Assembly: GCF_025836995.1 (NCBI RefSeq)
Contig: NZ_CP107546.1
Location: forward strand, 744,001-808,000
From: Microbacterium sp. M28
GTDB taxonomy: Bacteria; Actinomycetota; Actinomycetes; Actinomycetales; Microbacteriaceae
Direction of reading: 5' to 3'
Length of the DNA stretch: 64,000 bases
The position numbers and the translations under genes are program-made. Position 1 is the first letter of the stretch; every line of letters begins with the position of its first letter. Positions 49,377 to 59,009 of this stretch are shown piece by piece. The notes under the pieces were generated by a model. It saw nothing but the letters and a program-made list of their open reading frames with translations. It was not told where the DNA came from and did not search any database.

Positions 49377-50663
49377 GTGGCCCTCATCGTGCAGAAGTAC
49401 GGCGGCTCGTCTGTCGCCGACGCAGAGAGCATCAAGCGCGTCGCCAAGCGCATCGTCGACACCCGTCGTGCCGGGCATGATGTCGTGGTCGCCGTGAGCG
49501 CGATGGGCGACACCACAGACGAGCTGCTGGATCTGGCGGCCGAAGTGGCACCCATCCCGGCGCCGCGCGAAATGGACATGCTGCTCTCCAGCGGTGAGCG
49601 CATCTCGATGGCGCTTCTGGCGATGGCCATCCACTCGATGGGATTCGAGGCTCGCTCCTACACCGGGCCGCAGGCCGGCATGCGCACCGATGACACGTAC
49701 GGTTCCGCACGCATCGTCGAGGTCAATCCCAGGCGCGTGCGCGAGGCGCTGGACGAGGGCGCGATCGTCATCGTCGCCGGGTTCCAGGGGCTCAACGACG
49801 ACACGCAGGACATCACGACCCTCGGCAGGGGCGGGTCGGACACCACGGCCGTCGCGATGGCGGCCGCTCTCGACGCCGACGTCTGCGAGATCTACAGCGA
49901 TGTCGACGGCATCTTCACCGCCGACCCGCGCGTCATCCCGAAGGCGCGCAAGCTCGACCACGTCTCCAGCGAGGAGATGCTCGAGCTCGCCGCGAACGGC
50001 GCCAAGGTCCTGTACATCCGAGCCGTCGAGTACGCTCGCCGCCACGGCGTGCTCATCCACGCCCGTTCGTCGTTCTCCTCGGCGGAAGGCACCTATGTTC
50101 TTGGTCAGGGGATGCTCAACCCCCGCGAATCTGAGGGAGAAGTCATGGAAGAACCGATCGTCGCGGGCGTCGCCACCGACCTCAGCCAGGCCAAGATCAC
50201 GATCATCGGCGTCCCCGATGTGCCGGGGAAGGCCGCAGAGATCTTCCAGATCGTCGCCAAGTCCGGCGCGAACGTCGACATGATCGTGCAGAACGTGTCT
50301 GCGGCGTCCACTGGCCGCACGGACATCTCGTTCACGCTTCCCAAGGCGGATGCCGCGGCGGCCCTCAAGGCGCTCGCGGGAGAGCAGGCCGACATCGGAT
50401 TCGAGAGCCTCGTGCACGACGACCAGATCGGCAAGCTGTCGGTCGTCGGCGCAGGGATGCGCACTCATTCCGGCGTCTCGGCGAAGCTCTTCGAGGCGCT
50501 GTCGATCGCCGGCGTGAACATCGAGATGATCTCCACCTCCGAGATCCGCATCTCCGTCGTCCTGCGTGGCGACGAGCTCGCCGAAGCAGCGCGTGCGGTG
50601 CACACGGTCTACGGTCTCGACAACGAGATCGAGGCGACCGTGCACGCCGGCACCGGTCGCTGA
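49377..50663 (+). CDS. lysC: Aspartokinase
   Basis: 428 residues. Kinase motifs: [13 protein letters not shown] at the N-terminus, [27 protein letters not shown] and [15 protein letters not shown]. Two ACT domains start near residue 265 ([19 protein letters not shown], and [21 protein letters not shown]) and give feedback control by lysine/threonine in related enzymes. It phosphorylates aspartate, the first step to lysine, threonine and methionine. GTG 49377 follows GGGAG; a TAGAAT -10 lies at 49330-49335. An internal start probably also yields a beta subunit. asd follows. Confidence 0.97.
   Translation: MALIVQKYGGSSVADAESIKRVAKRIVDTRRAGHDVVVAVSAMGDTTDELLDLAAEVAPIPAPREMDMLLSSGERISMALLAMAIHSMGFEARSYTGPQAGMRTDDTYGSARIVEVNPRRVREALDEGAIVIVAGFQGLNDDTQDITTLGRGGSDTTAVAMAAALDADVCEIYSDVDGIFTADPRVIPKARKLDHVSSEEMLELAANGAKVLYIRAVEYARRHGVLIHARSSFSSAEGTYVLGQGMLNPRESEGEVMEEPIVAGVATDLSQAKITIIGVPDVPGKAAEIFQIVAKSGANVDMIVQNVSAASTGRTDISFTLPKADAAAALKALAGEQADIGFESLVHDDQIGKLSVVGAGMRTHSGVSAKLFEALSIAGVNIEMISTSEIRISVVLRGDELAEAARAVHTVYGLDNEIEATVHAGTGR
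50131..50147 (+). promoter_or_regulatory. Internal ribosome site and start for aspartokinase beta subunit
   Basis: In-frame ATG 50145 is preceded by GAGGGAGAAG. Starting here gives a 172-residue regulatory fragment made of the ACT domains. Corynebacterium glutamicum lysC is known to encode alpha and beta subunits from overlapping frames in just this way. Confidence 0.7.
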
Positions 50664-50677
50664 GTCCCTCTCGATAT

Positions 50678-50748
50678 CGCGAGACTCGGCTCGTGGGGTG
50701 AGACACGACCGCACGAGCCGAGCGTCGCACAGCAATGCGCGTCTCGCG
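50678..50748. repeat. Dispersed palindromic element, copy B
   Basis: Outer arms CGCGAGAC (50678-50685) and GTCTCGCG (50741-50748). The inner arms CTCGGCTCGTG (50685-50695) and CACGAGCCGAG (50712-50722) are perfect. It contains GGGGTGAGAC like copy A at 30520-30592, and its length is nearly identical (71 versus 73 bp). Confidence 0.65.
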
Positions 50749-50773
50749 GGCGCCGGTGCCCTCACGGGCACGG

Positions 50774-50779
50774 TAGACT
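50774..50779 (+). promoter_or_regulatory. -10 box for asd
   Basis: TAGACT about 100 bp before the asd ATG, just after the palindromic element, suggesting asd has its own promoter beside read-through from lysC. No clear -35. Confidence 0.4.
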
Positions 50780-50793
50780 CGCCGAAACCCTGA

Positions 50794-51948
<1,155 letters not shown>

Positions 51949-52007
51949 TCGGTGCGGCGGGTCGGCGCCCGGTCAGGGGGCGTGCCGGGGCGAACTAGAC
52001 TGTACGG

Positions 52008-53480
52008 GTGACTGAATCCGTCGACGTCGTCCTCATCGGTGGCGGCATCATGAGCGCCACCCTCGGTACGCTGCTGCACGAACTGCAGCCGGACTGGAAG
52101 ATCATCGCCTTCGAGCGGCTGAGCGATGTGGCGCAGGAGAGCTCGAACCCGTGGAACAATGCGGGAACGGGGCACGCCGCCCTCTGCGAGCTCAACTACA
52201 TGCCGAAGAACCCGGACGGTCCGCTCGACCCCGCCAAGGCGGTGTCGATCAACGAGCAGTTCCAGCAGAGCCGCCAGTTCTGGTCCTCGCTGGTCGATCG
52301 GGGTGTGCTCGACGAGCCGTCGACGTTCATCAACGCCACGCCGCACATGACGTTCGTCCGAGGAGAGAAGGACGTCGCGTACCTCAAGGAGCGCTACGAG
52401 GTGCTCAAGGAGCAGCCGCTGTTCGAAGGCATCGAGTACAGCGAGGACTCCCGCGTCATCAACACCTGGGCACCGCTGCTGATGCAGAAGCGTCGCAAGG
52501 GCGAGCCGTTCGCGGCGACCCGCGTGCCGGCCGGCACCGACGTCGATTTCGGTGCGCTCACCCATCAGCTCTTCGACCACCTCACCTCCAGCGGCGTCGA
52601 CCTGCGCACCAATCAGGAGGTGCGCAGCCTCAAGCGCCAGAAGGACGGCACCTGGCTGGTCAAGTACCGCACCGCCCTCGGCCTCACTCCCAGCGAGGTG
52701 AAGGCGCGTTTCGTCTTCGTCGGTGCCGGCGGCTGGGCGCTCAAGCTGCTGCAGCGCTCCGGCATTCCCGAGATCAAGGGTTACGGCGTCTTCCCGATCG
52801 GCGGACAGTTCCTGAAGACGACCAACCCGAAGGTCGTCGCGCAGCACAAGGCGAAGGTGTACTCGCAGGCATCCGTCGGCGCCCCGCCGATGTCGGTGCC
52901 GCACCTCGACACCCGCGTGGTCGACGGCGAGGAGTCACTCCTGTTCGGACCGTTCGCCACGTTCAGTCCGAAGTTCCTCAAGAACGGTTCGTGGTTCGAC
53001 ATCGTCGGCCAGGTCCGCACGCACAACCTCTGGCCGATGCTGCGGGTCGCGCTCGCGAATCCGGATCTCATCACCTACCTGGTCGGCGAACTGGCCAAGA
53101 ACCACCGCAAGAAGGTCGACAGCCTGCGGGTGTTCATGCCGACGGCGAAGGACGAGGACTGGACGCTGATCCAGGCCGGTCAGCGCGCTCAGGTCATGAA
53201 GAAGGATCCGAAGAAGGGCGGCATCCTGCAGTTCGGCACCGAGGTCGTCTCGGCCGCCGACGGCTCGATCGCCGGTCTCCTCGGTGCCTCTCCTGGCGCT
53301 TCGACGGCCGTGCCGATCATGCTGGAGCTGCTGCAGAAGTGCTTCCCGGAGGAGTACCCGACCTGGGAGCCGACGCTGAAGGACCTGATCCCGACGTACG
53401 GCGCGAAGCTCAACGAGGATGCCGCGATCGCCGAGCGGTCGATGGCATCCACCGCCACCGCCCTCGGCATCAACCGCTGA
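52008..53480 (+). CDS. mqo: Malate:quinone oxidoreductase
   Basis: 490 residues. FAD-binding N-terminus VVLIGGGIMSATLGTLLHEL, then NPWNNAGTGHAALCELNYMP, and RVPAGTDVDFGALTHQL. The C-terminal FAD-contact region is LLGASPGASTAVPIMLELL. It is a peripheral membrane flavoprotein passing electrons from malate to quinone in the TCA cycle. GTG 52008 has TAGACT exactly 6 bp upstream, so the message is probably leaderless. tdk follows after 9 bp. Confidence 0.97.
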   Translation: MTESVDVVLIGGGIMSATLGTLLHELQPDWKIIAFERLSDVAQESSNPWNNAGTGHAALCELNYMPKNPDGPLDPAKAVSINEQFQQSRQFWSSLVDRGVLDEPSTFINATPHMTFVRGEKDVAYLKERYEVLKEQPLFEGIEYSEDSRVINTWAPLLMQKRRKGEPFAATRVPAGTDVDFGALTHQLFDHLTSSGVDLRTNQEVRSLKRQKDGTWLVKYRTALGLTPSEVKARFVFVGAGGWALKLLQRSGIPEIKGYGVFPIGGQFLKTTNPKVVAQHKAKVYSQASVGAPPMSVPHLDTRVVDGEESLLFGPFATFSPKFLKNGSWFDIVGQVRTHNLWPMLRVALANPDLITYLVGELAKNHRKKVDSLRVFMPTAKDEDWTLIQAGQRAQVMKKDPKKGGILQFGTEVVSAADGSIAGLLGASPGASTAVPIMLELLQKCFPEEYPTWEPTLKDLIPTYGAKLNEDAAIAERSMASTATALGINR

Positions 53481-53489
53481 CGGACGACC

Positions 53490-54146
53490 GTGGCGAAGCT
53501 CTACTTCCGCTACGGCGCGATGAACTCGGGCAAGTCCACGTCGCTCCTGCAGGCCGCGTACAACTACGAGGAGCGCGGGCAGCACGTGCTGCTCGCGAAA
53601 CCAGAGATCGACACCAAGGGCGCCGACCAGATCGAGAGCAGGCTCGGCGTCACGCGTGAGGTCGACTTCTTGATCGGTGCGCAGGACGGCGCGCGCGACC
53701 TGTTCCTGCGCGAACGCGATCGGATGCGGCAGCACGACGACGATGGGCTCATCCCGTCCGAGCATCCGGCCGACGTCGCCTGCCTGCTGATCGATGAGGC
53801 GCAGTTCCTCACCCCCGAGCAGGTGGACGATCTGTTCCGGATCGCCGTGGTCGACGGCATCCCGGTGATGGCGTACGGCATTCGGAACGACTTCCGCACG
53901 CATGCGTTCCCCGGCTCCGCCCGCCTGCTGGCGATCGCGCACTCCCTGGAGGAGCTCAAGACGATCTGCCGTTGCGGGCGCAAGGCCGTCTTCAACGGCC
54001 GGGTGATCAACGGGCGCTTCGTCTTCGACGGCGACCAGGTGGCGATCGACGAGGGCGCGAGCGGTTCGGCACCCGTCGACGTCGTCACCTACGAGTCACT
54101 GTGCGGCCACTGCTATCTCGAGGAGTCCGGCGGACGCCTGGGCTGA
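53490..54146 (+). CDS. tdk: Thymidine kinase
   Basis: 218 residues. Type II thymidine kinase: P-loop GAMNSGKSTSLLQAAYNY (about 8-25), DEAQFL near residue 106, zinc-ribbon halves CRCGRKAVFNGR and CGHCYLE, and lasso-loop VINGRFVFDGDQVAIDEG. It phosphorylates thymidine in nucleoside salvage. GTG 53490 lies 9 bp after mqo; the pair is probably cotranscribed, without an obvious functional link. Confidence 0.96.
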   Translation: MAKLYFRYGAMNSGKSTSLLQAAYNYEERGQHVLLAKPEIDTKGADQIESRLGVTREVDFLIGAQDGARDLFLRERDRMRQHDDDGLIPSEHPADVACLLIDEAQFLTPEQVDDLFRIAVVDGIPVMAYGIRNDFRTHAFPGSARLLAIAHSLEELKTICRCGRKAVFNGRVINGRFVFDGDQVAIDEGASGSAPVDVVTYESLCGHCYLEESGGRLG

Positions 54147-54168
54147 GCGAGGACTGGGCGCCGCTTGC

Positions 54169-54209
54169 GTGGTCTGACCACAGTCGGTTACTCTGTGGTC
54201 AGACCACAG
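54169..54209. promoter_or_regulatory. Two LldR/FadR-type operators around the lldR promoter
   Basis: GTGGTC-t-GACCAC (54169-54181) and CTGTGGTC-a-GACCACAG (54193-54209) are perfect palindromes sharing TGGTCnGACCA, the known LldR-type core. They flank a promoter TTGCGT-17-TTACTC (54165-54193), so the -35 and start regions are both covered. Confidence 0.8.
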
Positions 54210-54218
54210 GAGGATCGG

Positions 54219-54941
54219 ATGCCGGAGGCAGCACCACGCGCCTGGCGCACCGTGCTCGAACACATCGAGGGCGATCTGCTGGACGGCCGCCTCGGCCCAG
54301 GAGACCGCCTTCCCTCGGAGCGCGAGCTGGCGGCCGACCTCGGCGTCGGGCGCTCCAGCGTCCGCGAGGCCCTCCGCGTCCTCGAGGTGATGGGCCTGAT
54401 CCGTACGGCGACCGGCTCGGGGCCGCAGTCCGGGGCCATCGTCATCGCCACGCCCACCGGGGGCATGTCGGCTCTGCTGCGCCTCCAGGTGGCCGCGCAG
54501 GGCTTCCCCCTCGCGGACGTCGTCAAGACCCGTCTCGTCCTCGAGGATGCCGTGGCCACCGCTCTCGCAGCCGACGCCGACCGGGACACCGCGGAGGCGC
54601 ACCGGGTCCTCGCCGCCATGGACGCCGTCGCGCTGACGCCGGCCGAGTTCCTCGCGCTGGACGCGCAGCTTCACCTCGCGCTCGCTGAGGCATCCGGCAA
54701 CGTCGTGATCGCCGCGATGATGGCCGGGCTGCGGACGGCGATCGAGTCCTATGTGCAGGCCGGCGTCACCGGGATCGCCGACTGGTCGGCGATGGCCGAG
54801 CGTCTGCGCGCCGAGCATCACGCCATCGTGGCGGCGATCGACGCCGGTGACGGCGAGCATGCGCGCACCCTCCTGAAGACCCACATCACCGGTTACTACA
54901 CGGCCGCGGGACTGACCCGTGTCGCGGCCGCCCGCCCCTGA
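54219..54941 (+). CDS. lldR: FadR/GntR-family regulator of lactate use (LldR-like)
   Basis: 240 residues. Winged helix-turn-helix [33 protein letters not shown] (pattern [15 protein letters not shown], about 26-58). An FCD effector domain follows with metal ligands in [15 protein letters not shown] and [14 protein letters not shown], and the late LKTHITGY. LldR proteins release their operators when L-lactate binds. ATG 54219 follows AGGAGG. It precedes the lactate oxidising enzyme by 19 bp and has two of its own operator palindromes upstream. Confidence 0.9.
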   Translation: MPEAAPRAWRTVLEHIEGDLLDGRLGPGDRLPSERELAADLGVGRSSVREALRVLEVMGLIRTATGSGPQSGAIVIATPTGGMSALLRLQVAAQGFPLADVVKTRLVLEDAVATALAADADRDTAEAHRVLAAMDAVALTPAEFLALDAQLHLALAEASGNVVIAAMMAGLRTAIESYVQAGVTGIADWSAMAERLRAEHHAIVAAIDAGDGEHARTLLKTHITGYYTAAGLTRVAAARP

Positions 54942-54960
54942 GCCCACCGAAAGGACCATG

Positions 54961-56226
54961 ATGGTCAAGCGTCAGCTGCCCAACCCGGTCGAGATCCTCG
55001 ACCTGATGAAGTTCAAGAAGCCGGAGCTCGACGGGCGCAAGCGCCGCCTGGACGCGGCTCTGACGATCGCCGATCTCCGGACGATCGCCAAGCGTCGCAC
55101 GCCGAAGGCGGCCTTCGACTACACCGACGGCGCCGCCGAGGGTGAGCTGTCGCTGTCGCGCGCCCGTCAGGCGTTCGAGGACGTCGAGTTCCACCCCGGC
55201 ATTCTCAAGCCGGCTCCGGAGGTCGACACGTCCCTTCAGATCCTCGGCGGCCCGTCTGCGCTGCCGTTCGGTATCGCGCCCACCGGCTTCACCCGACTGA
55301 TGCAGACCGAGGGGGAGGAGGCCGGGGCAGGCGCCGCCGCCGCGGCCGGCATCCCGTTCACGCTCTCCACGCTCGGCACGACGTCGATCGAGGGCGTCAA
55401 GGCCGCCAACCCGCACGGGCGCAACTGGTTCCAGCTCTACGTGATGCGCGACAGGGAGATCTCCTACGAGCTGACCCGCCGCGCCGCCGCCGCCGGCTTC
55501 GACACGCTGCAGTTCACCGTCGACACGCCCGTCGCCGGCGCCCGCCTCCGCGACAAGCGCAACGGCTTCTCGATCCCGCCGCAGCTGACGCTCGGCACGA
55601 TCATCAACGCCATCCCGCGGCCGTGGTGGTGGTACGACTTCCTCACGACGCCCAAGCTCGAGTTCGCCTCGCTCAGCACCACGGGCGGCACCGTCGGCGA
55701 GCTGCTGGATGCCGCCATGGACCCGACCATCAGCTACGACGACCTCGCAGTGATCCGCGACCTGTGGCCCGGCAAGATCGTCATCAAGGGCGTCCAGAAC
55801 GTGGAGGACTCGATCCGGCTGCGGGATGCCGGCGTCGACGGCGTCGTGCTCTCGAACCACGGCGGACGTCAGCTCGACCGTGCTCCGATCCCGTTCCACC
55901 TGCTGCCGAAGGTGCGCCAGGCGGTGGGGGAGGACTTCACGGTGATGATCGACACCGGCATCATGAACGGCGCCGACATCGTCGCCTCGGTCGCGCTCGG
56001 AGCCGACTTCACGCTGATCGGTCGGGCTTACCTGTACGGCCTCATGGCCGGTGGGCGACAGGGCGTCGACCGCACGATCGCGATCCTGCGCACGGAGATC
56101 GAGCGGACGATGCGTCTGCTCGGCGTCTCCTCGCTCGCGGAGCTCGAACCGGGTCACGTCACTCAGCTGCAGCGCCTGGTTCCCGTCGCCGGCGTCGGTG
56201 CGGAGGCGAGCCACTCCGTTCGCTGA
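54961..56226 (+). CDS. lldD: L-lactate dehydrogenase (FMN, quinone-linked) / alpha-hydroxy acid oxidase
   Basis: 421 residues. FMN-dependent alpha-hydroxy acid dehydrogenase fold: [20 protein letters not shown] near the start, [29 protein letters not shown], and [15 protein letters not shown] with the catalytic His near residue 299. [22 protein letters not shown] follows (pattern DTGI..GADIV). It oxidises L-lactate to pyruvate. Two adjacent ATGs (54958, 54961); the second gives 6-bp spacing from GAAAGG. Cotranscribed with lldR, so lactate-inducible by inference. Confidence 0.93.
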   Translation: MVKRQLPNPVEILDLMKFKKPELDGRKRRLDAALTIADLRTIAKRRTPKAAFDYTDGAAEGELSLSRARQAFEDVEFHPGILKPAPEVDTSLQILGGPSALPFGIAPTGFTRLMQTEGEEAGAGAAAAAGIPFTLSTLGTTSIEGVKAANPHGRNWFQLYVMRDREISYELTRRAAAAGFDTLQFTVDTPVAGARLRDKRNGFSIPPQLTLGTIINAIPRPWWWYDFLTTPKLEFASLSTTGGTVGELLDAAMDPTISYDDLAVIRDLWPGKIVIKGVQNVEDSIRLRDAGVDGVVLSNHGGRQLDRAPIPFHLLPKVRQAVGEDFTVMIDTGIMNGADIVASVALGADFTLIGRAYLYGLMAGGRQGVDRTIAILRTEIERTMRLLGVSSLAELEPGHVTQLQRLVPVAGVGAEASHSVR

Positions 56227-56248
56227 GCGAGCGCCACCCTACCCTCGT

Positions 56249-57085
56249 TCACCGTGCGACGGCCCGCTCGCGTGGCGGCCACGGCACGATCATCGACGTC
56301 CGCCGACGGTAGTCCGCGTACGCGGGGTGGCGCGAGGCCGATATGGACTCGGTGAAGATGGTCGAGCCGATGAACAGGGCGGTCAGCAGCACCGGTCCGA
56401 CGATCGATGCGTTGAGCGCGCCGCCCACGAATCCCGCACCGGATGCCACGGCGGCCGACGCGCCGATCGCATAGAACACCCACCACTGAGCCTGCTCGAA
56501 GAAGAAGTTCGGGTGGCGGCTGTAGCGGAACAGTCCGGCGGTGAGGAAACCGTCGCCGAGCGAGCCGCCGGCGGCCTTCTTGCGCTGGTGGAAGTCCCAC
56601 TGCTGCTGGTCGGCGACCGTCTCGCCGACCAGCAAGGCGAGGAACAGGCCGGTGAAGGCGGCATCCCATCCGCTGAACGGTGCCGGGTGGCGCAGGGCGA
56701 TGTCCGCGGGGAGGGTGATCAGGACGAGCAGCGTCATCTGGAAGCCGACGATGAACAGCAGATTGAACACCTGGAACAGCCAGGCGGGCAGGCGGCCGCG
56801 TAGGATCGCCCAGCGGTAGTCCTCGGTGCCGCTGTAGCCGCCCTTGCGGGCGAAGTTGAACGTGAGCCGGATGCCCCATGCTGTGACGAGCACGGCCATG
56901 ACCACCAGACGCGTCGCATCGACACCTGACGCCAGTGCGTCGACGGCGAAGATCCAGACGTAGATCACCGGAACGATCGACCACGCGCGGTCGACCCACG
57001 AGGTGTCACGGGTGACGAGGGAGAGCACCCAGCACGCCGCGCTGGCGACGGCGGCCACGAGGATGACGAGTGAGAGCGCGTCCAT
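56249..57085 (-). CDS. DUF1295 membrane protein (steroid 5-alpha-reductase-like)
   Basis: 278 residues with about seven hydrophobic segments. Family signatures include SWVDRAWSIVPVIYVW, TAWGIRLTFNFARKGGYSG, and the C-terminal RYSRHPNFFFEQAQWW followed by SRHPAYADYRRRT. It resembles isoprenylcysteine methyltransferase and steroid reductase folds; its substrate is unknown. TACTAT lies exactly 6 bp before the ATG, so the message is probably leaderless. Confidence 0.9.
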   Translation of the reverse strand: MDALSLVILVAAVASAACWVLSLVTRDTSWVDRAWSIVPVIYVWIFAVDALASGVDATRLVVMAVLVTAWGIRLTFNFARKGGYSGTEDYRWAILRGRLPAWLFQVFNLLFIVGFQMTLLVLITLPADIALRHPAPFSGWDAAFTGLFLALLVGETVADQQQWDFHQRKKAAGGSLGDGFLTAGLFRYSRHPNFFFEQAQWWVFYAIGASAAVASGAGFVGGALNASIVGPVLLTALFIGSTIFTESISASRHPAYADYRRRTSMIVPWPPRERAVAR

Positions 57086-57121
57086 GACGCCATAGTAGGG
57101 CGCGTTGCCGCTCCCGGAGGG

Positions 57122-57877
57122 CTACAGCGTCGGCAGAAGCTCGTCCAACTTGTCTGCCGTGTCCTGCCAATCCTCCACCGCGATCGACCGCACGCCGAGC
57201 GCGAGGACCGGGTAGTCGTTGCCTCCGGCATCCAGACGGTCGCCGTAGAAGAGCATGTCCGACAGCGGGATGCCGGTGTGCTCGGTCAGCGCCGACATGC
57301 CGTAGGCCTTGTCGATCCCGGCGCGGGTGATGTCGATCGAGGTCGAACCACCGGCGCGGACTTCGAGAGACGGCAGGCGCGCAGCCACGGCATCGCGCAG
57401 CGCCAGGCGCTTCTCGCCCGTCGGATCCCAGGAGTGCTTGGCCTCCCGCGGCGCACGCTGGCCGAGTGCGGAGAAGGTGACCTGCGACCCGCGGTCTTCG
57501 AGGATGTCGCCCCAGGGCTCGGACTCCCAGAGCCCGAGGCGCTCCGCCTCTTCCCGCAGAGCAGTGAGCGCCGCGTCCTTCTCCTCCGGGGCGAGATCAT
57601 GAGCGTACACCGGCACGAAGTCCGTGCCGTCGTGACGGAGATAGCGGGTGCCGCACGTGGGGAGCAGATGCAGACGGCCGAGTTCTGCGGCATCCGCATC
57701 TCCCAGCTGTGCGAGGACCTGGGTGCGGAACTGGTCCTCGTTGCCGCCGGAGATGATGGCGACCTCGACGGTGCGCAGCAGGGCCCGCAGCAGGTCGGCG
57801 ATGCGCGGATCGATCGCGCCCTTCGACGGGGCCAGCGTGTCGTCGAGGTCGAAGGCGACGAGGCGAGTGAGGGCCAT
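57122..57877 (-). CDS. HAD-IIB family phosphatase
   Basis: 251 residues. HAD motifs: LVAFDLDDTLAPSKG with the two Asp, AIISGGNEDQF, and C-terminal DMLFYGDRLDAGGNDYPV with the metal-binding Asp. The IIB cap includes GRLHLLPTCGTRYLRHDG, and TSIDITRAGIDKAYG with the Lys is typical of sugar-phosphate phosphatases and phosphomannomutase-like members. The substrate is not identifiable. I use ATG 57877 (MALTRLVAFD) with GGAG upstream instead of a start 12 codons earlier. It lies just after tRNA-Pro. Confidence 0.88.
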   Translation of the reverse strand: MALTRLVAFDLDDTLAPSKGAIDPRIADLLRALLRTVEVAIISGGNEDQFRTQVLAQLGDADAAELGRLHLLPTCGTRYLRHDGTDFVPVYAHDLAPEEKDAALTALREEAERLGLWESEPWGDILEDRGSQVTFSALGQRAPREAKHSWDPTGEKRLALRDAVAARLPSLEVRAGGSTSIDITRAGIDKAYGMSALTEHTGIPLSDMLFYGDRLDAGGNDYPVLALGVRSIAVEDWQDTADKLDELLPTL

Positions 57878-57900
57878 CAGATCTCCAGTGTCGTGATACG

Positions 57901-57932
57901 CGAGAGGGCCCACCTTGCGGCGGGCCCTCTCG
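57901..57932 (-). terminator. Hairpin between tRNA-Pro and the HAD gene
   Basis: An 11-bp perfect stem CGAGAGGGCCC and complement with a 10-nt loop, immediately after the tRNA on the minus strand. There is no T run, so termination may be partial. Confidence 0.65.
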
Positions 57933-57937
57933 TATTG

Positions 57938-58011
<74 letters not shown>

Positions 58012-58073
58012 TTTGACAACCGTTCGAGTCTACAACGAATCTCGCGTCAGACCGAATCGGCGGCGCATCCGGG

Positions 58074-59009
58074 TCAGGTCCTGGCCGTGAGGGTCAGCAG
58101 CGTCGCCTCCGGCCGGCAGGCGAAGCGCACAGGTGCGTAGATCGAGTGGCCGCACCCGGCGCTGACGTTCAGCGGCACGGTGCGCTCGCCACGGCTCCAC
58201 GTGCTCAGGCCCTTGGCCTGCTTCAACGGGATGTCGCAGTTCGCGACGAGAGCGCCGAAGCCGGGCAGGCACACCTGGCCGCCGTGGGTGTGCCCACCGA
58301 AGATCGCGTCGGTGCCGAGCTCGACGTATGCGTTCAGCACCCGCTGATAGGGGGCATGGGTCACGCCGAGCAGTGCGGCGGCGTCGGCGCGCGGACCGAG
58401 CGCGGCCATCGCGTCGGGGAGGGCATCCAGGCGATCCCAGTCACGATGCGCGTCGCTGACGCCGATGAGATCGATGTCCGCTCCGGCCACGGTCAGGCGC
58501 GCCGCCGTGTTGTTGAGGTTCGCCCAACCGAGCTCGTGGGTGAAGTAGCTGTCCATCGCCGCCGTGTCGAGGTACTCGGGCGCACCACCGTGCGCTGAGG
58601 GGCCGGTGAAGTACTTCAGCGGATTGCGGGGGGATGGCGCGTGCACGTCGTTGGACCCGTGCACGAAGACGCCGGGGATGCCGGCCAGGGGCGCGAAGGC
58701 GCGACGGATGCCGTCGAGCCCTTCGCGGTGGCCCAGGTTGTCGCCCGTGTTGATCACCAGGTCCGGTTCGAGATCGGCCAGCGAGGCGAGCCAGTCCTGT
58801 TTGCGGTGCTGCCACGGAGCCATGTGCGCGTCGGAGACGTGCAGCACGCGGATCGGCGCCGACCCCACCGGGAGCGCCTGCGTGGTCACGTTGCGCACCG
58901 TGAACAGGTAGCGTTCGATGCCGATGCCCCAGACCGCGGCCGCGGCGCCGACGGCCCCCACCGCGCCGAGCGCGATGAGGGCCGGGTGCGCCGACGAGGA
59001 TTTCGTCAT
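58074..59009 (-). CDS. Calcineurin-like metallophosphoesterase, membrane-anchored
   Basis: 311 residues. An N-terminal hydrophobic segment (about 8-27) is followed by metallophosphoesterase motifs: [13 protein letters not shown] (DxH), [14 protein letters not shown] (GDN), [12 protein letters not shown] (GSND), and [15 protein letters not shown] (GHxH). All metal ligands are present. The substrate is unknown; the family YkuE-like members act near the membrane on lipid or nucleotide phosphates. ATG 59009 overlaps the upstream PBP stop by one base (TGATG), so the two are translationally coupled. Confidence 0.92.
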   Translation of the reverse strand: MTKSSSAHPALIALGAVGAVGAAAAVWGIGIERYLFTVRNVTTQALPVGSAPIRVLHVSDAHMAPWQHRKQDWLASLADLEPDLVINTGDNLGHREGLDGIRRAFAPLAGIPGVFVHGSNDVHAPSPRNPLKYFTGPSAHGGAPEYLDTAAMDSYFTHELGWANLNNTAARLTVAGADIDLIGVSDAHRDWDRLDALPDAMAALGPRADAAALLGVTHAPYQRVLNAYVELGTDAIFGGHTHGGQVCLPGFGALVANCDIPLKQAKGLSTWSRGERTVPLNVSAGCGHSIYAPVRFACRPEATLLTLTART

